Below are positions 22,472 through 26,474 of a stretch of DNA of 26,474 bases, in pieces. The notes under the pieces are model-generated. The model worked only from the letters and a program-made list of their open reading frames with translations. It had not been told where the DNA came from and did not search any database. The stretch comes from SG8-41 sp036397875. GTDB taxonomy: Bacteria; Pseudomonadota; Gammaproteobacteria; Burkholderiales; SG8-41. Location: positions 1 to 26,474 of the forward strand of contig DASWIC010000212.1 in NCBI GenBank assembly GCA_036397875.1. The letters are read 5' to 3'. Made by a program: the position numbers and the translations under genes. How positions within the stretch are numbered: position 1 is the first letter of the stretch; each line of letters begins with the position of its first letter.

Positions 22472-23437
22472 TTACCGGGGCTTGATCCCCGCGGCCTTGA
22501 TCACCTTGTTCCATTGCGCGATTTCGCGCTTGATGAGGCTCGCGAACTCTTCCGGCTTCCGATTGACCACCTCCACGCCTTGCTCCCTCAGCCGGCTCAC
22601 CACCTCCGGGCTGCTCGCGCCGCGCGTGAGGGCCTGATACAGGCGGTTGATGACCGGGCGCGGGGTGCCGGCCGGCGCGAGGATGCCGAACCATTGCGAC
22701 GTCACGAAGCCCGGCAGGCCCGTCTCCGCGAACGTCGGGACCTCGGGCAGGACCTGAAGGCGCTTCGATGCCGTGACGCCGAGCGCGCGGATCCTGCCCG
22801 ACTTGACGTGCGGCATCGCGGACAACGCCGTGGATACCGCCGCCGAGATCTCGCCCGAGATCAGGCTGATGAAGGCCATTCCGGAGCCCTTGAAGATCAC
22901 CTGCGGTATGTCCACCCCGGCCGTCTGCTTGAACAGCTCCGCCGTCATGTGCGGGCTGGTGCCGATGCCCGGCGAGCCGAAGGTGAGCTGACCGGGCCTC
23001 GCCTTGGCGTGCGCGATCAGGTCCCTCACGGTCTTCGCCGGCACCGCGGGATTCACCGTCATGATCTGGAACGCGTCCACGACGAGGGAGACCGGCGCGA
23101 AATCGCGCACCGCATCGTAGGGCATCTGCTTGATCATGCTCGGGTTGATGGTGAGAGAGGGCTGGATGATCAGCAGCGTGTAGCCGTCGGGCGTGGCTTT
23201 CGCGACGATGCCGGTGCCGATGACGCCGCTCGCGCCGCCCCGGTTGTCGACCACGACCTGCTGGCCCAGCTCCTCGCCCAGCTTCTGGGCGAGCATGCGC
23301 GCGAGAATGTCGCTCGCGCCGCCGGGGGACGAGGCCACCACCAGCCGGATCGGCCGGGTCGGGTACTTCTGCGCAAGCGCGCACTCGATCCCGGATCCGA
23401 GCAACGCAAGCGCCAGCACGGGCACGAATTTGTTCAT
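22472..23437 (-). CDS. Bug-family (TTT) solute-binding protein
   Basis: A 321-residue periplasmic receptor. The signal peptide MNKFVPVLALALLGSGIECALAQ is followed by YPTRPIRLVVASSPGGASDI, the Bug first-strand motif, then QQVVVDNRGGASGVIGTGIV and 'PAGTPRPVINRLYQAL'. It binds a small organic acid; no TctA/B permease is near. GAGGAGG lies eight bases before the ATG. The TTTGGCGCGATACTT motif is 49 bases upstream. A -35-like TTGTCG lies 17 bp above GATACT, the best-formed promoter among the four copies. It converges on the hemerythrin gene with an 18-bp gap. Confidence 0.94.
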   Translation of the reverse strand: MNKFVPVLALALLGSGIECALAQKYPTRPIRLVVASSPGGASDILARMLAQKLGEELGQQVVVDNRGGASGVIGTGIVAKATPDGYTLLIIQPSLTINPSMIKQMPYDAVRDFAPVSLVVDAFQIMTVNPAVPAKTVRDLIAHAKARPGQLTFGSPGIGTSPHMTAELFKQTAGVDIPQVIFKGSGMAFISLISGEISAAVSTALSAMPHVKSGRIRALGVTASKRLQVLPEVPTFAETGLPGFVTSQWFGILAPAGTPRPVINRLYQALTRGASSPEVVSRLREQGVEVVNRKPEEFASLIKREIAQWNKVIKAAGIKPR

Positions 23438-23484
23438 GGCAATCCTCCTCAGGCAGGTAACGGCGTCGGCTTCGACTTTCTGCA

Positions 23485-23499
23485 AAGTATCGCGCCAAA
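23485..23499 (-). promoter_or_regulatory. TTTGGCGCGATACTT motif, copy 3
   Basis: Exact copy of the 15-mer. With GATACT as -10 (23491-23486), TTGTCG lies 17 bp upstream as a -35 box. The ATG of the Bug gene at 23437 follows 49 bases downstream. Confidence 0.65.
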
Positions 23500-23531
23500 C
23501 CGCGTCCGCGACAAACGCCTCTCCCGGCTGG

Positions 23532-23551
23532 ATTCCCGCCTCCGCGGGAAT
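23532..23551. repeat. dRS3-like 20-bp inverted repeat
   Basis: ATTCCCGCCTCCGCGGGAAT fits the pattern ATTCCC-N8-GGGAAT known from neisserial dRS3 repeats, which are also abundant in other proteobacteria. Single copy in this window. Confidence 0.7.
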
Positions 23552-23559
23552 GACGTTGG

Positions 23560-24126
23560 TCATCTTTCTGTCTTCTGCCTTCTGCCTTGGTCCTTCGCAA
23601 GCGGTCTGGCGCCCAGCGTGCGGGTGAACGCCTGCATGCCGTAGTGGAAAGCGATGAAGGCGCCCAGCTCCATGATCTGCGCCTCGGTGTAGTGCTTCTT
23701 GCCTTCCGCGTAGAACGCGGCGTCGATTTTCTCGGGGTTGAGGTACATCTCGTGCGCGTAGCGCAGCGCCCATCTCTCGGCCGCGGTGAAGCGCGGGTCG
23801 TGCTCGAACTCGCCCGCGCCCGCCTCGATCGTCTTCTCGTCGAGCCCGGCCTTGAGCGCCTGCGCCGAGCGCAGGCCGGCGAAATACGGGTCGCCCGCGG
23901 TACGGGCGAGCCGCACGCGGATGATCTCCTTCAGGCGGTGGTCCACGTTGCCCTCGGCGTGCGAGACGAGCAGGGCGCGGAGCAGCGCTTTCGCGTACGC
24001 CGGCACGCGCGCGAGGATGCGGGGAAAAAGCGCGTCGGGCACGCCCAGCGCCTCGCAGCGCCGGATCAGCTCCAGCAGCTCCGGGTCGCGGACCTCCTCA
24101 GGCTTCAGCGGTGCTATGTATGCCAT
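23560..24126 (-). CDS. CMD/AhpD-fold protein lacking the redox cysteines
   Basis: A 188-residue paralogue of the gene at 24346-24963. Residues 63-90 read HRLKEIIRVRLARTAGDPYF and then AGLRSAQA. In AhpD-type proteins the corresponding motif is CxxC; here the two positions are Asp79 and Phe82, so disulfide chemistry is excluded, while the helix with Glu67 remains. The later 'ERWALRYAHEMYLNPEKIDA' and 'IMELGAFIAFHYGMQAFTRT' are shared with the paralogue. ATG at 24126 has AGAGG six bases upstream. The last eight residues (GRRQKTER) and the stop come from a purine-rich repeat, so the original C-terminus may have been lost. Role unknown; perhaps a decarboxylase-like or structural partner. Confidence 0.85.
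   Translation of the reverse strand: MAYIAPLKPEEVRDPELLELIRRCEALGVPDALFPRILARVPAYAKALLRALLVSHAEGNVDHRLKEIIRVRLARTAGDPYFAGLRSAQALKAGLDEKTIEAGAGEFEHDPRFTAAERWALRYAHEMYLNPEKIDAAFYAEGKKHYTEAQIMELGAFIAFHYGMQAFTRTLGARPLAKDQGRRQKTER
23561..23588. repeat. purine-rich dispersed repeat (GGCAGAAGG type), copy d (inverted)
   Basis: The minus strand reads AAGGCAGAAGGCAGAAGACA, akin to the repeats at 7851 and 16738. It encodes the C-terminal tail and part of the stop codon of the CMD-like gene. Confidence 0.55.
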
Positions 24127-24141
24127 AGCGAACCTCTGGGT

Positions 24142-24349
24142 GTCACTGCGTCTCCAAATCCCCCCTGCCCCCCTTTTGTAAAAGGGGGGAGACATAATTC
24201 CCCGTGCCCCCTTTGGCAAAGGGAGGTGGCGAAGCCGGGAAACTATAATTCCCCCCTTTGGCAAAGGGGGGTGGCGAAGCCGGGGAACTATTACTCCCCC
24301 CTTTGGCAAAGGGGGGTGGCGAAGCCGGGGGGATTTCATCAGTCGTCAC
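24142..24349 (-). mobile_element. palindrome-array repeat element, copy 2 (MITE-like, inverted)
   Basis: A 208-bp element related to 12801-13019. On the minus strand it begins GTGACGACTGATGAAATCC and ends GGAGACGCAGTGAC, the same ends as copy 1. Four internal palindromes (CCCTTTGGCAAAGGG type, one with TTTTGTAAAA) are centred near 24178, 24215, 24260 and 24305, with spacings of about 37, 45 and 45 bp. The linker differs from copy 1 (GGTGGCGAAGCCGGGGAACT). It separates the two CMD paralogues and supplies the TGA stop of the upstream one. Confidence 0.75.
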
Positions 24350-24963
24350 GCCTTCGTTGCCGACAGCGAGGCGGGGGCGGCGCCGTAGATGCGCGCCGAT
24401 TCCTCCTGGCTGACCAGGCTCCCGTCGGGCGCGAACATCGGGTAGAACTTGAGCGTCCCGAAGAAAGTGTGATAGCCGATGTTGAAGCCGATGAACGCCC
24501 CGAGCTCGACGATCTCCTCATCCGAATAGTGCCGGCGCAGCTCTTCGTAGAACGCGGAATCTATTTTGTCCGGGTTGAGCGCCATCAGCTCGCTGTAGCG
24601 CAGCGCGAGCTTCTCGGCCTCGGTGAAGCACGGGCTCGCCGCGTAGTCGGCGATGCCCTCGTCGATGTCGCCCTCGGTCAGGCCCTGCCGCTTCGCCGAA
24701 GCGGACCGGACGTTTCCTCAGTAGACGCAGGAGGCCATGCGGGAGAGCTGCACCCGGATGATCTCCTTCAGCTTGTGGCTGACGCGGCCGGTGTTGAAGA
24801 TCGTGTCCCACGCGACGAACATCGCCTCGCACAGGTCGATATTGTGGCCCATCATCGCGTGGAAGCCCGGGTCGGGCGCGCGGTGCTGGAGGCACTTGTC
24901 GATATAGGGCCGGAGCTTGGTCTTCCTCAGCTCCTCGATGTCGAGCATGGTGATGTTCGGCAT
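24346..24963 (-). CDS. candidate selenoprotein: AhpD/CMD-like with C-x-x-Sec
   Basis: A 205-residue CMD-fold protein interrupted by one in-frame TGA at codon 82 (24720-24718). Before it: HKLKEIIRVQLSRMASCVY. After it, in the same frame: GNVRSASAKRQGLTEGDIDE and the rest of the fold, with 'LALRYSELMALNPDKIDSAF' and 'EIVELGAFIGFNIGYHTFFG'. The TGA takes the second Cys position of the AhpD CxxC, giving Cys79-Val-Tyr-Sec82. Glu67 lies 12 residues before Cys79, the spacing of the proton-relay Glu and first Cys in AhpD. A 7-bp GGC-loop hairpin begins 13 nt after the TGA. The stop at 24346 lies in a repeat element. Start ATG 24963, 10 bp after the cupin stop. The alternative is a pseudogene or base error; expected role is thiol/selenol peroxidase or reductase. 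Confidence 0.8.
24688..24717 (-). promoter_or_regulatory. candidate bacterial SECIS element of the AhpD-like gene
   Basis: On the minus strand, immediately after the TGA, 13 nt lead to CCGCTTC-GGC-GAAGCGG (24704-24688), a perfect 7-bp stem with a GGC loop. The loop starts 20 nt after the TGA, within the range I recall for bacterial SECIS (about 16-37 nt), and has G at its first two positions as SelB-binding loops usually do. Confidence 0.65.
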
Positions 24964-24973
24964 GGCGGAAAGT

Positions 24974-25831
24974 CTAGATCGTGCGGGCCCGGATGTCCGC
25001 CGCGGTCACTGCGCCCGCGTAGACGTAACCGGTCTCCTCGACGCTGCCCGCGCCGATGTAGATGCCGATCGCCTCGAGCGGCTCGGTCGCGCTCAGGTTG
25101 TGGAGGAAGTGCTCGACGCCGCGGGGGATGTAGTGCACGTGGCCGCCCCGCACTTCGGCGCGGTCGGTGCCCGCGCCGGCCAGGCCGTGACCGCGGATCA
25201 CGTAATAGATTTCCTCGCAGTTCTCGTGCCGGTGCTTCTGGTGGACGGCGCCGGGCATGAACTTCGCCCAGAAGAGCGTGGTCGGGCTCCCGTTGTGGCG
25301 GCCGATGGGCATGCGGAAGTCGGTGATGCTCCAGCCGTCCTTCGCGTCCATCCGCGCGGGCTTCACGTCGTCGATGTGGACGAGGATGCCCGCGCTGAAG
25401 GTCTCGCGGCGCGGCGACTTGAGGTCTACGTCAGTCACGGCGCCGCGGAATTCGTAGCCGGTATCCTCGACGCTCTTCGCGCCGACGTAGAAGCCGACGA
25501 CGAGGGCCTCTTCGTCTTGCGTCTCGTTGTAGAAGAAATGCTCCATGCCCTTCGGCATGAGGCGGCAGTGCCCCGCGCGCACCACGCTGCGCTCGTTCCC
25601 GAGGCCGACGGTCCCGTGGCCCTTGAGGTACACGGCGATCTCGTCGCAGTTGCGGTGCAGGTGCCGGGCGTGAGTGGAGCCGGGCCGGAAGATCGAGTGG
25701 AACAGGGTGGTGGTGCTCCCGTTCCGTCCCGAGATCGGCAGCCGGAACTCGGAGATCGCCCAGCCTTCGCCCTGCTTCATGTTCTCGGGCCGCACGTCGT
25801 CGACGTGCACGAGGGGGTATTTGAGCGGCAT
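24974..25831 (-). CDS. bicupin protein
   Basis: A 285-residue protein made of two similar cupin domains: residues 1-135 (HARHLHRNCDEIAVYLKGHG, metal-binding His/His/Glu) and 145-285 (HQKHRHENCEEIYYVIRGHG). Each has a second cupin motif (MPKGMEHFFYN and IPRGVEHFLHN). Cupins bind a metal and act as dioxygenases, isomerases or sugar/acid-binding proteins. ATG at 25831 is chosen because the first domain begins there and a promoter-like motif lies at 25879-25893; the longer open frame to 25936 would include that promoter. The Sec-containing CMD-like gene starts 10 bp after its stop, so the two are probably co-transcribed. No signal peptide. Confidence 0.88.
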   Translation of the reverse strand: MPLKYPLVHVDDVRPENMKQGEGWAISEFRLPISGRNGSTTTLFHSIFRPGSTHARHLHRNCDEIAVYLKGHGTVGLGNERSVVRAGHCRLMPKGMEHFFYNETQDEEALVVGFYVGAKSVEDTGYEFRGAVTDVDLKSPRRETFSAGILVHIDDVKPARMDAKDGWSITDFRMPIGRHNGSPTTLFWAKFMPGAVHQKHRHENCEEIYYVIRGHGLAGAGTDRAEVRGGHVHYIPRGVEHFLHNLSATEPLEAIGIYIGAGSVEETGYVYAGAVTAADIRARTI

Positions 25832-25878
25832 GTCGGGCCTGGAGCGTGAAGGCTGATGCGAAAAACGGGGTTTTCCGG

Positions 25879-25893
25879 AAGTATCGCGCCAAA
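25879..25893 (-). promoter_or_regulatory. TTTGGCGCGATACTT motif, copy 4
   Basis: Exact copy of the 15-mer, with GATACT (25885-25880) 49 bases before the cupin ATG at 25831. It would drive the cupin, Sec-CMD and CMD genes. Confidence 0.6.
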
Positions 25894-25942
25894 GCCCGCC
25901 TTGCGCCATACGCGGCCCGGCCCGGAGAGTCGACACGCTTCG

Positions 25943-25972
25943 TTGACATGCTCCGGTCGCGGGTACGACAAT
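25943..25972 (+). promoter_or_regulatory. candidate promoter of the thioredoxin-fold selenoprotein gene
   Basis: A consensus -35 box TTGACA (25943-25948) is followed after 18 bp by GACAAT (25967-25972). Initiation near 25979 gives a 20-nt leader that includes the AGGAGG ribosome site at 25989-25994. Confidence 0.65.
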
Positions 25973-25998
25973 GAAGCGGGTCTGGACCAGGAGGCCGT

Positions 25999-26457
25999 AT
26001 GAAGCGATTCGTGATGCTCGTTGCGATGCTCCTCGCGGGCGCCTGGGCGCAGGCGGCCGGTTTGCCCTTCGCGGTGGACTCGTTGAAAACAGCGCAGGAG
26101 GCGGCGGGCAAGGACCCCACGAAGCACGTGCTGGTCTTCTACACCAGCGAGAACTGAAGCGGCTGCCGGTACATCGCCGGCGTGCTCTCCGGCGGAGAGC
26201 TGCAGCAACGCTACTCGAGGGACTTCATCCTGTTCGAGGCCGATTCCCCCCACCGCTATCCCGACGGCCACGAACTGCGGAAGCTCACGTCGTTCCCGTA
26301 CACGCCGGTCTTCGTGTTTCTCGACGCGAAGGGCAGGAAGGTGGTGGAGACGCGCGGCTTTCGCAGCGAGCGGGAAGCGAGGGCGCTGCACGAATTCGTG
26401 ACGAAGCGCGCCTACCTCAAGACCACGCTGCAGGAATTCCTCGCCGCCTATCCCTAG
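25999..26457 (+). CDS. candidate selenoprotein: exported thioredoxin-fold protein with Sec-x-x-C
   Basis: A 152-residue protein with one in-frame TGA at codon 53 (26155-26157). Residues 1-20 (MKRFVMLVAMLLAGAWAQAA) form a signal peptide, so the protein is periplasmic. Then KHVLVFYTSEN-TGA-SGCRYI: the strand 'VLVFYTS' and the active-site helix of thioredoxin-like folds, with TGA at the first Cys of CxxC and Cys56 as the second. After the TGA the frame continues with FILFEADSPHRYPDGHELRK, the cis-Pro strand FPYTPVFVFLDAKGRKV and a final helix, ending at TAG 26455-26457. AGGAGG lies four bases before the ATG. A GGC-loop hairpin is 26 nt after the TGA. Divergent from the cupin/Sec-CMD operon. Likely a periplasmic disulfide or peroxide reductase. 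Confidence 0.8.
26158..26200 (+). promoter_or_regulatory. candidate bacterial SECIS element of the thioredoxin-fold gene
   Basis: From the TGA, 26 nt lead to GCTCTCC-GGC-GGAGAGC (26184-26200), a perfect 7-bp stem with a GGC loop, the same stem length and loop as at 24688-24704. The loop begins 33 nt after the TGA. A nearer GCCGG/CCGGC stem with a 7-nt loop also exists and could compete or stack below it. Confidence 0.6.
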
Positions 26458-26474
26458 CCGGCGGCGGGAGCCCG

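Noticed and set aside
23485..23499. TTTGGCGCGATACTTTGCA as a sigma-54 promoter
   Set aside because: The GG to GC distance is 11 instead of 10 bases, and the other copies lack the downstream TTGC element. A -10-like GATACT fits all four copies.
24346..24963. Simple pseudogene explanation for the TGA in the CMD-like gene
   Set aside because: No frameshift or other stop, a conserved frame on both sides, position exactly at a redox Cys, a hairpin after it and a second such gene nearby. Not excluded, but less likely.
26182..26457. Separate short gene starting at a GTG after the TGA
   Set aside because: It would encode only the second half of a thioredoxin fold and has no ribosome site of its own.

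Overview
The window is high-GC proteobacterial chromosomal DNA, most likely from a Burkholderiales-like betaproteobacterium. The grounds are three Bug-type (tripartite tricarboxylate transporter) binding proteins with no permease beside them, a CspA gene behind a long leader, PBP1b, and many small uptake and turnover enzymes (RidA, cupin, FAH, TauD, carboxymuconolactone decarboxylase folds). The taxonomic call is an inference. No rRNA, tRNA, CRISPR array, phage or integrase gene was seen.

Layout. 1-1105 (minus): a small membrane protein translationally coupled to a substrate-binding protein that runs off the left edge. 1195-1606: cold-shock gene with promoter, leader and terminator. 1605-2182 (minus): two overlapping small unknown genes. 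2375-4036 (plus): amidohydrolase and CMD-family gene. 4080-6931 (minus): a RidA-Bug-RidA operon whose first gene has three RidA domains. 7195-12811 (plus): an uninterrupted catabolic operon of GST, LeuC-like, LeuD-like, Bug, FAH and TauD genes, ending in a 219-bp palindromic repeat element. 13118-16719 (plus): PBP1b, TPR lipoprotein and SLT transglycosylase (cell wall). 16770-17681 (minus): a binding protein without signal peptide, divergent from an EamA transporter (17760-18674). 18593-21496 (minus): TAXI receptor plus fused TRAP permease. 21624-21755: a DUF1330 remnant. 21941-22453: hemerythrin behind a perfect FNR-type box. 22472-23437 (minus): Bug protein. 23560-25831 (minus): cupin and two CMD paralogues. 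25999-26457 (plus): thioredoxin-fold protein.

Main discovery. Two divergently oriented genes near the right end each contain one in-frame TGA exactly where a redox cysteine is expected: an AhpD/CMD-like protein with C-V-Y-TGA (24346-24963) and an exported thioredoxin-fold protein with TGA-S-G-C (25999-26457). Both reading frames continue with family sequence after the TGA. Downstream of each TGA, 13 or 26 nt away, lies a perfect 7-bp stem closed by a GGC loop, the kind of structure expected of a bacterial SECIS element. I read both as selenoproteins that ordinary gene calling would split or discard. The tandem CMD paralogue next door has Asp and Phe at the same two positions (79 and 82).

Other notable structure: a 15-bp motif, TTTGGCGCGATACTT, repeated upstream of four minus-strand transcription units at a constant distance; two related palindromic elements that each supply the stop codon of the gene they abut; and purine-rich dispersed repeats that form gene ends.
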